A DNA stretch of 64,000 nt. It comes from Adineta steineri. Lineage: Eukaryota; Rotifera; Eurotatoria; Adinetida; Adinetidae. Shown here one piece after another: positions 33,694 to 44,560 of the stretch (position 1 is its first letter; each line of letters starts with the position of its first letter). The notes beneath the pieces are model-generated. The model was not told the origin of the DNA. It searched no databases and saw only the letters and a program-made list of their open reading frames with translations. Position numbers and translations under genes: made by a program. The stretch is from assembly GCA_905250115.1 (NCBI GenBank), contig CAJNOI010000002.1:812771-876770 (forward strand), read 5' to 3'.

Positions 33694-34660
33694 AAATTAC
33701 ATGATAAATGGGCCAATCGGATAAAAGAGACAAAATAATTATTAATATTTGGGTGAATCCATGGAAAAAATATCACGATTTGGAAAAGTTTTTTTTCACC
33801 TTTTTTTTTAATTTTTCTAGTAGCATCCATTCTAAAACTTTTTTTTAATCAAAAAAGCTTTCGGCATAATCCTTTCAAAAATAAAATGTGAAACACAATA
33901 GCGTTATTTAACCTAATGAACAACTTTGTCAATCGTACGATCTTCCATTCTTAAAACAAAACAGACACGATCTCGATGAGGACTAGGGTGTGGGTGTGAG
34001 TGAAGAAGAGTTCTTAACACCTACACCCACCCTCAAGATGATTTTTATCTTGTCGTGTAGTGTAAACGTACAGAAATACTAGACAGAAATAATTTACTTA
34101 TTATGAAATCATTTGATCAGCATTTTGATAGTTGTTACAAAATTCGAGAGAAAATCACTTAATATGAAAAAATCTCTTACGTATCTATCTTTCCTAAACA
34201 TTATGAGTTCAATGGTCATGTCTATGCAGCGATGTGCGACAAAGAAAAGAGTGGATGCAAATTTCTGCCACTTAACACTCCTTTTAGATTGTGTTTCACA
34301 AAATCAAAGTATGTTTATATATCAATAATAAGTCTTCTATATTCTATTATTATAATAGTTCTAGATGCAATTGAATTGCATATGGTTTGATTTGAGATAC
34401 GAAATACTCAGATAATATGTTGTATCAAATTCAATTTTAATAAGTTGTATACACTTTACGAGTAATTCATAGAACAAGAGACTAAACGAATTGATTTAAA
34501 ATGATATAAGTATCATATTAAATGTTTTGTTTATTAACCAACAAAATAAATAAATAAAGAGATAACCTCTTTAGACCAATACCAGATTTTAAAGAAGTAA
34601 AACGAGACAAAAAAACACACGGAAAAACAAATTGAATACAGGTATACAAGAAGAAAATGT
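33694..34660. other. Spacer with foldback F
   Basis: No supported gene; a 71-codon frame at 34113-34328 has no recognisable domain. It contains a telomere-like foldback at 33985-34034. Confidence 0.4.
33985..34034. repeat. Telomere-like foldback F
   Basis: AGGGTGTGGGTGTGAGTG (33985-34002), a 14-base spacer, then CACCTACACCCACCCTC (34018-34034). The arms pair apart from a two-base offset and one mismatch. The order is again G-rich arm first. Confidence 0.7.
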
Positions 34661-35520
34661 TTAGTTCACTGCAATTGTTGACGTCACTTCATCTATCATA
34701 TCATCTACACACAATCGTACATCGCTCTCAATAAAATCAATTATTATTGGACATGAACATCCTGCCATAGATTCAACAATTGATGATTCAAGAAAACGAT
34801 TTGGATCTAAACATGCTTCTTGTAAATCACGAATATCATGTGTAACTTCCCTAAATATGTTTTTTGAAAAATATATTTAAATAAATCAATAAATAATCTT
34901 TACCATCGACTTTCATATGCAAGACATTCAAATCCTAATTTATATTTCCATCGTTTTGAACGTCGAGCATGGTTTTCAATAATACCATGATGTAAATCTC
35001 TCATTTGAGCTTCCAAAAGACCCAAACAATCACGAATTGGACTAAGTGAACTAAAAGTTTTCAAAAAAAGTTAAAATTTTATAGCATGAAGAATGTAATT
35101 TCTTTAACTAAACACAAAATGTCAAGAAAAACAAAACAAAACAAAACATATTTCCTATTTTTGCTAACAATACATTACTGTATAAGAGAAACAACCTTCA
35201 TCGTATGTGTTTTATAGTAATTAGAATCGTTATAATAATTCATGTTACGAGTGATTTACTAAGCTACAATTTAATTGTATTAATGTATGACTAGAATAAC
35301 TTACTTTGAAACTCGTTTTTCTGTATCAACTTCACCAATTAATTTCCGTAGTTTATCCATATTAATTATTGGATGCTATTCACACGGAATGAAAAAAAAC
35401 TACAATATATTTATTTACTTATTATTTTACCTCTTTAAATAACTGTTGATTTTCAATTAAAGGTCTAGTAATTGTATAGAATTTCGTCACTTTTGTTTCC
35501 AATTCTCGTCGTTTGTCTTT
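34661..35520 (-). pseudogene. 3' fragment of a multi-exon gene, truncated at a telomere-like junction
   Basis: Four exons read in frame on the minus strand: 35519-35431, 35375-35305, 35050-34904 and 34850-34661, with GT-AG borders and a stop at 34661. The encoded part (about 165 residues) includes RRELETKVTKFYTITRPLIE, INMDKLRKLIGEVDTEKRVS, ARRSKRWKYKLGFECLAYES and SSIVESMAGCSCPIIIDFIE. It is helical and animal-like by its introns, but I do not recognise the family. Reading upstream, the frame runs straight into the G-rich arm of foldback G (coding only Pro/Thr) and no further exon, ATG or splice acceptor is seen. I infer that the 5' part is missing. Confidence 0.6.
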
Positions 35521-35524
35521 ATTT

Positions 35525-35599
35525 GAGGGTGTGGGTGTGGGTATGGTCGTGAATATATTACTTATCTTACACTCACACCCAACCTCACTCATACCCACC
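35525..35599. repeat. Telomere-like foldback G at a gene-gene breakpoint
   Basis: The G-rich arm GAGGGTGTGGGTGTGGGTAT (35525-35544) has two perfect TGTGGG units. An AT-rich spacer follows, then the C-rich arm CACTCACACCCAACCTCACT (35571-35590) and ATACCCAC (35591-35598). It separates two gene fragments that both lack their 5' parts and point away from it. Confidence 0.75.
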
Positions 35600-35600
35600 T

Positions 35601-35735
35601 GAACGCGAACAGGCGTTCCGCAATGTAATTCAAAAACGTCGCAATGAACTTAAAGAAAAGATAGAAGATCTTGGTGGTGAAGACGATGAAGATAAAAGTG
35701 CTATTGAAGATGGATTGAAACTTGATCTGTATTAG
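35601..35735 (+). pseudogene. 3'-terminal exon fragment of an unrecognised gene
   Basis: An open frame runs from the edge of the C-rich arm of foldback G to TAG at 35733-35735. It encodes EREQAFRNVIQKRRNELKEK followed by an acidic end (EDLGGEDDEDKSAIEDGLKL DLY). The first 30 bases (GAACGCGAACAGGCG...) are richer in GC than the surroundings. There is no start codon or splice acceptor upstream; the frame reads directly into the repeat. It is the mirror image of the truncated gene on the left of the same repeat. Confidence 0.5.
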
Positions 35736-36590
35736 TTATTTTTCTTTCTTAATATCCTAACTTAACCAAGTGCTATCACTTCATATCGTTTAGACATTAT
35801 TTTTTTTAAATATGGTATGAAGTTGCTCGAGAGAAAAACGAAGAAATACGATATTTTTTTATAATTGAAAAAATATGAGTGTTCAATAATAATAAACTCA
35901 AATGATATGAGAAATGCTCACTTTTTCATAGCAGATTATGCCTTCCTTTTGTTCACTTACAAAATAATGCTGTAAAAATAGATACGAAAATATATTGACT
36001 CTCTGTCGGTAATGTTTGAAAAATATCGTTACAATATGTTATTGACTACACATCTCTATAAAAAAACTATGCAAGAGCGCAAATGTTTTCGCAAGGTTGA
36101 TGATGCGAAGATGCAAGCGATTATATGAATGAGTATTGAAGTAAAAGTATACTTTCACTATCTAGTATTCTTTGCTTATTAATAATAATAAAAGACCCTC
36201 TGAGTTTATCAGCATATTTTCGTATTACTCGTGAATTTTAAAAAGAAGACTGTCTGTTTACTTAGTTTTGTTACTTCGAAGAATTCGTATAATAAAAAAT
36301 TGTTCTTTTTTTGACCCATATTGTTTCTTCAGACAGTAGTACAATATGCCTTTATCAAAAGAATGCATATAGACTATCGACAAAAAACTCGGCTGTTTTA
36401 CTTGTAATTTCATTTATAGACAAGTCTTTATGATGTTATTTCAATAAACAATCTGGCGATACGTCTATTTATGTTTTACTATTAGATAGAGAATAAATAT
36501 TCATTTGTAAATAAATGATATGACACATCGAAGTGTTGTTTATTGAATAAACGAAAAGAAAGAAAAGTTTATTGGATAAATAAAGTTAAT
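35736..36590. other. Spacer before radical-SAM gene
   Basis: AT-rich, no coding exon seen. Near its right end TTTATT at 36568-36573 reads AATAAA on the minus strand, a likely poly(A) signal for the radical-SAM gene about 20 bases past its stop. Confidence 0.4.
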
Positions 36591-37970
36591 TTATTTTGTA
36601 AAATGATTTGGTTTGTTAATATTTTGTTGATGTTGAACATAATTTTGATCTCTTTTTTTTAAGTAAGAATTATTTTTAATTTCTAAATATCCTGCTAATT
36701 CTGCCATTTTTCTCCAATCATCATAAGAAAAAGTAGGACTTGAAACAACATGTTTAATTCCATATTGTTGAATTCGATCAATTTCATCACAAACTCCTTC
36801 ATCTGATTCAATTAATTTTAATTGATCTTTTTGTTCATATAAAGGTGTTCCACGTAATAACATCAATGGAAAAGCATGAATAATTTCAACATGATGTTTC
36901 AAACAAAATTCAATTGATTTTTCAAATGAATCGATTGTTTGTCCAGGTAAACCAAAAATAAGTGAAACTTCACATGCAATAGATCTTTCATAGATTTCAT
37001 TTAGAATTCTTTGAATTTTTTTCATATTTGAAGGTCGATCGATAAATTTCTGTTCACTGGGATGAATTGTTTGTAAACCAAATTCTAAAACAACCATTGC
37101 TGTTTTATTTAATTGAACAATAAGATCAAGAAATTCAGGTTTAATCATTTCTATACGTGTTTGTAAAGCAATTTTTCCTCGATATTTATATTGAATTAGT
37201 TGTTGAAGAACATTTAAATAATTTGGACCTGAATTAAATGTTGGATCAACTAAATTTAAATCGAAAACTTTCGAATCTTTTTGACATAACCATTGAATTT
37301 CTTGAGAAATTCTTGTTGATTGAAAATGTCTTCGTGTGAAATTTGATGATTCACGGTGTTGACAAAAACTACATGAAAAAGGACAACCGCGTTGAGTTTC
37401 CCAACGAACAAAATTTTGATTTGGAATTAAATTATTTAAAAATGGTGATGGAAGTTCATTGAAATTTGTTTTTGCTGATTGATTTTTGTCAATTTGTCCA
37501 GCATAATGAATTCCTGGAATTTGTGGAGAACGATTTTGTATTTGTTGTTTCATATATTGAAGAAGAGCAGTTTCACCATATCCTCGAATAAAAACATCAA
37601 CTTGTGGATAATACTTTTCTAAATTTCTTTTTGTATAACTTATTTGTGGACCACCAAGAATAATTCGACCAGGATATTTTTCTTTTTTTAAATTAGATAA
37701 AATAATTTGTAAAAATTTTTCATTCCAAATATATGCACCTAATGCTACATCAGTTGATTCATTTGCATTTTTCATTATATAATTTGTAACATTATCAGGA
37801 TAAAATGATGAAAAATTAACTGCATATGATTTCGATATAACATCAATATTATTTTCATATAAATTAGCTAATATTGATGATTGTCCTAATGATATAGGAG
37901 GATCTTTTGTTTTCATATAATCTAATGCAATAAGTATTAAACGTTTTGTTGGACCTCGATTTAATTTCAT
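36591..37970 (-). CDS. B12-binding-domain radical SAM protein, bacterial type
   Basis: A single-exon gene of 459 residues. Residues about 10-135 form a cobalamin-binding Rossmann-like domain (LILIALDY, GRIILGGPQIS, DVFIRGYGETALL). A radical SAM barrel follows with the iron-sulfur motif RGCPFSCSFCQHR (Cys-x3-Cys-x2-Cys at about 195-202), then VDPTFNSGPNYL, LEFGLQTIHP and VSLIFGLPGQT. This is the layout of class B radical SAM enzymes, many of which methylate or rearrange substrates; the substrate here cannot be told. No organelle targeting peptide is obvious. The lack of introns, a mainly prokaryotic family and the position in the accessory island suggest horizontal acquisition. The motifs look intact, so it may be functional. 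Confidence 0.88.
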   Translation of the reverse strand: MKLNRGPTKRLILIALDYMKTKDPPISLGQSSILANLYENNIDVISKSYAVNFSSFYPDNVTNYIMKNANESTDVALGAYIWNEKFLQIILSNLKKEKYPGRIILGGPQISYTKRNLEKYYPQVDVFIRGYGETALLQYMKQQIQNRSPQIPGIHYAGQIDKNQSAKTNFNELPSPFLNNLIPNQNFVRWETQRGCPFSCSFCQHRESSNFTRRHFQSTRISQEIQWLCQKDSKVFDLNLVDPTFNSGPNYLNVLQQLIQYKYRGKIALQTRIEMIKPEFLDLIVQLNKTAMVVLEFGLQTIHPSEQKFIDRPSNMKKIQRILNEIYERSIACEVSLIFGLPGQTIDSFEKSIEFCLKHHVEIIHAFPLMLLRGTPLYEQKDQLKLIESDEGVCDEIDRIQQYGIKHVVSSPTFSYDDWRKMAELAGYLEIKNNSYLKKRDQNYVQHQQNINKPNHFTK

Positions 37971-38429
37971 CTTGATAAAAGAATGCTTTTATTGAAGAGA
38001 TGTAAATTTAATTTCTCTTGAAAAATAATAATGACTCACCTTTGATGATTCGACAATGTTTTTATCAAAGCGATAGGAAGAAAAAGAAAAGGACGTATTG
38101 TTGACAACGCTGACATATTTATTTGTTAATACAACTGGGAATTTACCCAGTCGAATAATTGCAACACAGAACAAACTATATATTTTTTTCAAATAATTTT
38201 CTATTGTCATTAATCATAGGGTTAAAAAAATATTTCGTTGATCACTATGGCTTATTCAGTTCGGAAGACCTTCTATCAGACTACTACATGTGTAACAGAT
38301 GTTTAAAGCATTTTTTCATAGAAGTAAATCAAAATAATGTCTTTTCAATATTGTGTTAACACAACTGGTGACACTCATACAAGTACAAATTATATATAGA
38401 ATATTTTCATAAAATATATTCACATCGTA

Positions 38430-38470
38430 GAGGGTAGATAGGTGTTGATAAATCCACTCTCACACCCTAC
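38430..38470. repeat. Telomere-like foldback H, degenerate
   Basis: GAGGGTAGATAGGTGT (38430-38445), a short spacer, then ATCCACTCTCACACCCTAC (38452-38470). The arms pair imperfectly. The G-rich arm is first again. Confidence 0.5.
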
Positions 38471-38533
38471 TGCACGTGTGATCTATTTTTTTACTCTTCG
38501 AATTTTATTCAATTATAAACCTTGTTTAAACCA

Positions 38534-38633
38534 NNNNNNNNNNNNNNNNNNNNNNNNNNNNNNNNNNNNNNNNNNNNNNNNNNNNNNNNNNNNNNNNNNN
38601 NNNNNNNNNNNNNNNNNNNNNNNNNNNNNNNNN
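38534..38633. other. Assembly gap (100 N)
   Basis: Exactly 100 N, about 65 bp to the right of foldback H. Repetitive or foldback sequence may have broken the assembly here. Confidence 0.99.
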
Positions 38634-39202
38634 TATAAAAGGAACTATGTGATCAAGTACATATCTTAGATTCTGTTAGAGATATTACGTTTTGGAATAA
38701 GTAATTATATTTAAGATTGAAGTAGTTCTTTTGATGAAAAGAATGATAATCTCAAAATAAGCGCACTATATCACCTTCTCTCAACAACATTGATTATTCG
38801 TGGGTTTATGATGCATTTCATTATTCTCTCATCAAGTGTCAATTTTTTTATCAGAACAAAAGTTTGCATTTTTATTTACATACCGTGCATAATCTTTTGG
38901 GATACCTATCATATTTTATCAAATACATCTGAATAACTATAATTCTTCCACTCATTTTCTTGTCAATACTGATATTTAAATATTTCTTTCATTTTATAAA
39001 TGATGCTTGAGCAGACAAGGTTTTGCAAAAACGCGTGTAAACACGAAGAAATTCGTCTTTTTGGATGCTAACACGACGAAATATTTTCAATTGATAGAAA
39101 TAGGCGTGTAAACGCTCTTTAACTGAAATTTTGAATTTTTTTTCATGAACTTATTCTAAATAAACGAAACTAAATGTAGAGTAAATATAACGAAAACCTT
39201 AT

Positions 39203-39228
39203 ACCCTCACACACACACCCACACCCTA
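39203..39228. repeat. C-rich telomere-like run
   Basis: ACCCTCACACACACACCCAC (39203-39222) followed by ACCCTA. This is CCCACA-type sequence with no G-rich partner nearby. It lies about 70 bp beyond the 3' end of the ART/TPR gene. Confidence 0.5.
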
Positions 39229-39295
39229 TATTTTATTAAAACTTTATAAAGTTATAACAAGAACAGATAAGATCACAATAATATTAATTATACTT

Positions 39296-41885
39296 TCAGT
39301 ATTCACTAGATCGACTACGGTTTGCTGCTTGAGTGATATCTATGAGAATAGATTGTATACTAGGGTGATTCGATAGATGGATTGATTGATAAATAGTTAG
39401 AGATTTAATCAAGTATTGAAGAGCATCAGTATATAATTTCATTTCGAGATAAATTGAGCCAATCGTGTACAGATCATCGGCTTCAAGTGATTTGTTCTGT
39501 TGTTCGATTGAGACCTGTTGTTGAATTTTAAGAGCTTGACTAGCATGATTGAGAGCATCTGTTAGATTTCCAATTTTTCTGTTTAGTGTCGTTAACTTTC
39601 GATGAGAATTTGAGATTAAAGAAACATTTACTTCTATTGACTTTTGACTAATTTTAAGTACTTCATTATAAAGGCGTATTGCTTCAGCAGGTTCTGACGA
39701 TTCGTAATGAGAGGCAACCATAGCAATCGTATATGAAAAGAATGAATAATGATTATCTGAAGTTTTCATAAGCTTTTGAGTATATCTACTAATCAATGCA
39801 CTAATGTTTGATGTTTGATTCATTTTTATTTGAATACGTATGAGATCATCAAAAGATTTAATCAATTGTGGATGATCTATTGGTAAGGTTTCTTCACTTT
39901 GATTTAACTGACGGTAGAATAATTTCATTGCTATACTGAAATTATTTGTCGTTTCATAAACAATTCCAAGATGTCCCATAAGTTCAATGACATATGGATG
40001 TTTATCTGATAGAACTTTTTTATAAACTTTTTGAACATTTGTTAGATATTCTAATGCTTTTGATGAGTTACCAGCTTGTAAATAAGTTAATCCAATACTT
40101 TCATTTACTTTTGCTTTAGTAACATGATCATAGTCTTTTGTATAGATTTGTTCATAAATATTCATTGCTTCTTGATGACTGTTAAGACTAGCTTGAGTGT
40201 CAGATGTTGTCATTTGAAGAATACCAATATGATTATGAAGTGAACCCATTCCTAAAAGATTTTCACGAACACGTTTACGACGAATTTCAAGGGCTTGATT
40301 ATAATCATGAAGTGCCATCGTATGTTCATTATTTTTTTCGTACAAAATACCTCTTTGTTCCAAAATGTCTGGGATATCAACATGATCCGATGAATAATTC
40401 AATAGTAATTGACCAAAATATCGAATTGCTTCATTTTTCCTTACAAAACCATGTCCTATTATAATACCATAGATAATAGCATACGAATGATTCTGAATGA
40501 ATGTTTCTCGGATGGCAGAAAGATATGGTTGTTCTTCGATAAAATTTCTAGATACAGCCGCTAATTTTATATCCCAAAGATCTATATCTGAATCGTATTT
40601 AACAGAGGTAACATTAAAAACGGCACCATAGTCAAAGAGAGTCTCTTCTTCATCAGAATAGATTGCGTGATTACTAATTTCCGCAAACGCAGTGATATTT
40701 TGTAATGACGTATTGAGAGAAATTTCAACAAGTACTCGTTGTAGATGATTTTGTGAAAGCTTACGTTCACTGAATTTAAGTCCCGTACTCCTTTTAACTG
40801 AAGTGGAAAAGAAACCATTAACGGCAATAACAGTACCTACATTCTGTTCTAATCGTTCTACTTCCATTAATGGTAATACCTGTCCACTAAATAATTTAAT
40901 TATTGAGTTTGAACCAGATTTAAATTTCGAAGCAATAGTTCCGTATTGTTGTTTTTGATTGATGTATTCTTCATTAGTTGTATTACTAAGATCTGCGATA
41001 AAAAAACGAAAGGCAGAGACTACCTCCATATCTTCACTGCGTAATGCTTTATTGACTAGCTTATGAACAAAAGAATCCTCAGTATACCATCTAATAGCTG
41101 CTGCGGATGTATATGTAGTACGAAATCGATTAATATTCTGTAATTCTGAATATTGTTTAGAATAATATTCTTGACTTTTTTGAAGCATTTCTTCTTTTGC
41201 TTGTTCATCGCAAGGTAAACTTTTGATTATATCAAGATAAAGTTGATACCAGATCTGTACGGTGGTCATTTGACGAACTGGTCTTGACCATGCCTGTAAT
41301 TGATCCAGAGGATTCGTCGGAATTTTAACATTATCACCTACTATAAGATACATTGTTGCACGAATTGTGTCAACAAGAAGTTTTGGATCATTAAAAATAC
41401 CGAATAGTTTGTCATGTGTTAAAGTCTGATAAGTATCTGAATTATGACAAAAGATAAATAGAGCTGCGATATCATCATTCAAATCATAGTAAGTTAGTGT
41501 TTCGAATAAAAGTGTTGCTTTTTGGCCTGAAACGACAATTATCAAATTTTTTTCAGTATACTTGACATGATTAATAACAAAAATGGCATTGCCAACATAT
41601 GATTCAAAGTGGACCGAAGATAAAAGTTGACGAAATAATTGCTGTGTCTCATAATTATCATTTGCAAATTCTTGGATATTATCATCAATCCACAGTAATG
41701 AAAAATCTTCGTTAAACATAGTTGATGAAATTGTGTTTAAATGACGAGCACTTTGTATACTAAACAATAATAATAAATTTTATTAAACTTCATTCTCTTA
41801 TCAATGTAAATACGCACTTTTGAATCGAAATACACCAGATCAACACAAATATGACAAATGTATTGATGAAAGACATTTTTATCAT
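39296..41885 (-). CDS. Secreted ADP-ribosyltransferase-like protein with TPR repeats
   Basis: Two exons: 41885-41818 and 41759-39296 (stop TCA complement at 39296-39298). The splice GTGCG...TTTAG keeps frame and adds a signal peptide (MIKMSFINTFVIFVLIWC), giving about 843 residues. Residues about 40-165 form a receiver-like alpha/beta domain (FSLLWIDDNIQEF, LIIVVSGQ) common in bdelloid ART-TPR proteins, as I recall them. Residues about 190-450 are an arginine-type ADP-ribosyltransferase fold with the STS motif (GFFSTSVKR) and a Glu-rich catalytic loop (SDEEETLFDYGAVF). The usual YRGQ at the first catalytic position reads LFSGQ, so the NAD-binding arginine is replaced by serine. The C-terminal half is a series of kinesin-light-chain-type TPRs (ALHDYNQALEIRRKR, ALEYLTNVQKVYKKVL, DALQYLIKSLTIYQ). 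It may be secreted and catalytically weakened. Confidence 0.8.
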
Positions 41886-43720
41886 TTTATGATAGAGAAA
41901 GAGAACGTTGAATGTGAAATAGAATCTGAAATACGAAAAAAAAAGACAGTTATTCTGGAGTTTTTCATATAAAGGTAAGCGTAAATGCATCAGTTTGTCT
42001 AGAAAAAAGAACAAAAGAGCAGTCTATTCAGATATCAATTCTCACGCATTCCTAGAATTTCATCTCATTCAGCCAAGATGACACCCACCTTTTTAATCTG
42101 TTCATATCTCATTTAATCGATTATACACGGTAAAAAAGAGATCCATGCTACTGTTTATCGCATGTAAATGTCGTTTTAAAGCAGAATTTGATCTTTAAGT
42201 TACTCTATAATAGAAAAAAAATCTACTTATTTTATCGAATAAACTTATTCATTAACGTACAAGGTTCGAGAAAGAATTGTATTTGGTAGCGTCTTCACCA
42301 AATCTATAATTATTACAATTAGTCATTTAATTAATTAGAGTATAACAGTTTATTTATTCAGGCATAGTCCAATTGGAATGTAATTATATAAAATATAATA
42401 ACAAATCTACATGAATATTCATTCATGGAACCTGATTTAATAAGCATAAGTTTTCAAATAATTCAGTTGTATATATAGTGACAGCTTTCAATACAAAATA
42501 CCAAGTATACTCATTTTTCAAGATCTTATAAAGTAAATAAGTGATTAATCATGCTACAAGTATCTATATCTTCTTCAGGTAGATCATCAAATACTATAAG
42601 GATACAGACTAAAAAAGATTCTGGAGAGAAGTTTTTTGCACAAATCTATTATTCTATATTAGAATGTAGCTGATGATAAGAAAAAAATGCGATCAATATT
42701 ACCTGTTTTTATATCAATTATATATCCTTTTATGATTACTTGAAAAAAATTTCTTTATTCTTTATTTTAACTTTATATACTAAAATAAAGTTGGTTTTTT
42801 CCAACAAGATGATGTCATGATCATCATACGATTCACACGTAATAGACATGTTAAAAGAAGAAAAGAGAAATATCAAACAAAAGTACCAAACGCACTGTCT
42901 TGAGTTGTTATGTAAGTGAATAGAAATTAGTCATTGAAATGAGTTATTTATGCTATTGCCTCGATATTCTTTCCTACCATTTTGAATTTGTGGATGTGAA
43001 GATCCAACACTCACATCCTCACCCACACGTTGGATATTGTGTAGATTGCATTTTAGGATTTATTAATGTCATAAACTCCCTGAAAAAGGGTTTCTGATAA
43101 TATGTATTAACGAAAATGAGAATTTGTTATTTTACTCTTTTTTTTAGTTTATGTTGATTAAGAAATAAGTGTAAATTGTATGATTCGATATCATTGATGA
43201 CATTTTCCGTTTGTTACACTTTATTTTGAAATTTTTTTGATTGTTCAGATGATTTGGCCACTCTGATACACATGTATTAATTTATAGTAGGATTTTCTGA
43301 TGTTATAACAAGAAAACGGCCTAAAGCTTCAAAATTCCAGTTCACAATTAGTGACATCTTACAAATAATAATAAAAAATTGACGCCTTATTCTATTATTT
43401 ATGATTATGTTAAAAAATGGCTTTCATTTGTTTGTTCTCTTTAGTACATTTCATAGAATAATAATAATATAAATGTTTCTCTTATTTTGCTCGCTAGTTA
43501 CTAAATTTACATAGTAGATGTCACTATATGGAAATCAAAATATTTTTGTTGTTGTTCTTTTCTTGTAGAACATGATTCATCCGATTATATTTATTATTAC
43601 TATGATTATTATTATGTTCTGTCAGGAAGAAGAACGTATTTGATTCACTATAATTATTTTATTTTATTTTTTAGATATATATAGGAATTGATCAGTATTA
43701 ATTTATTATCATAAAAAGAA
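41886..43720. other. Right edge of the accessory island
   Basis: No coding exon seen. It contains foldback J (42989-43029) and an isolated CACCCACC (42087-42094). A splice acceptor (TTTTTTAG ending 43674) precedes the synaptogyrin ATG by 46 bases. Confidence 0.45.
42989..43029. repeat. Telomere-like foldback J
   Basis: TGTGGATGTGA (42989-42999), an 11-base spacer, then TCACATCCTCACCCACACG (43011-43029). TGTGGATGTGA pairs with TCACATCC...CACA. This is the last such element before the conserved right block. Confidence 0.55.
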
Positions 43721-44560
43721 ATGAATCCATCAATGGAACCACAAGCATTTGGTGCCGGTCGAGCCGGATCGACATTTGATCCTATTGAATTTATTAAAAA
43801 ACCACAGGTTATTCTACGACTTGTTGCATGGGTATGTAATAATGAAATTTTTTAATTTTCTTTAATTATATTAATAATTAATTTTTTGAAAAAGGTTTTT
43901 GCAATTATTGTATTTGCATGTATTGCCCAAGAAGGATACGCCGATAATGTATGTCGTTATAATGGTTCAAATGCTTGTGGATATGGTATTGCAATTGGTG
44001 TTATAGCATTTCTTTTAACAATGGCATTCATGGGACTTGATGTTTATTTTCCTAATATCTCAAATGTAAAAACTCGTAAAACAGTTGTTGTTACAGAATT
44101 AATTACATCAGGTATAATAATATAAATAATTAGTTTATAAAACGGTTGTTTATTTTTCTTAGGTGTTTTGGTTTTCTTATGGTTTATTGGATTTTGTTAT
44201 TTGGCTGATCAATGGCGACAAGAAAACAATAAAGATAAATTAGGATGGAATGGTCGTAATAGTGTTCAAGGAGCAATTGCTTTTGCATTTTTCTCAATTT
44301 TAGCTTGGGTAAGAATATTTATTTGATTTAATATAAATAATTGAAGTTTATATATATAGGCTGGAGTAGCATTTTTTACATTTCGTCGTTATCGTGAAGG
44401 TGTTTCAAATTTATTTAGTTCAGGTTATGAAGATCATTCAACCGGTGCCGGACAAACATATGGTGCATACCCACCCGCAGGTGGTTCAGGTAGTTTCTCT
44501 CAACCACCATTTACAGCAACTCAACAAGCACAATCAAATTATCAACCACCCACATATTAA
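43721..44560 (+). CDS. SYNGR: Synaptogyrin
   Basis: Four exons (43721-43831, 43895-44111, 44163-44308, 44360-44560) give about 224 residues. Synaptogyrin is a tetraspanning MARVEL-domain protein of synaptic-like vesicles. The N-terminal signature is AFGAGRAGSTFDPIEFIKKP, followed by four hydrophobic segments (VILRLVAWVFAIIVFACIA, GIAIGVIAFLLTMAFMGLD, GVLVFLWFIGFCYLA, AIAFAFFSILAWAGVAFFTF). The cytosolic tail is Gly/Gln/Pro-rich and ends YQPPTY. The MARVEL loop cysteines (VCRYNGSNACGYG) are present. It is complete and ordinary for the family. An acceptor at 43674 without a visible donor upstream suggests a 5'UTR intron or trans-splicing. Confidence 0.93.

Larger units (their letters stand above)
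37971..39295. other. Spacer with gap and telomere-like motifs
   Basis: No coding exon seen. It contains foldback H (38430-38470), a 100-N gap (38534-38633) and a C-rich telomere-like run (39203-39228). Confidence 0.45.

Noticed and set aside
34113-34328. 71-codon open frame between the Cys-rich gene and the truncated gene
   Set aside because: No recognisable motif, no splice context, and unremarkable composition; likely chance.
44440-44500. CCCACCC-like stretch in the right block as a telomere-like arm
   Set aside because: It is coding sequence of the Pro/Gly-rich synaptogyrin tail.
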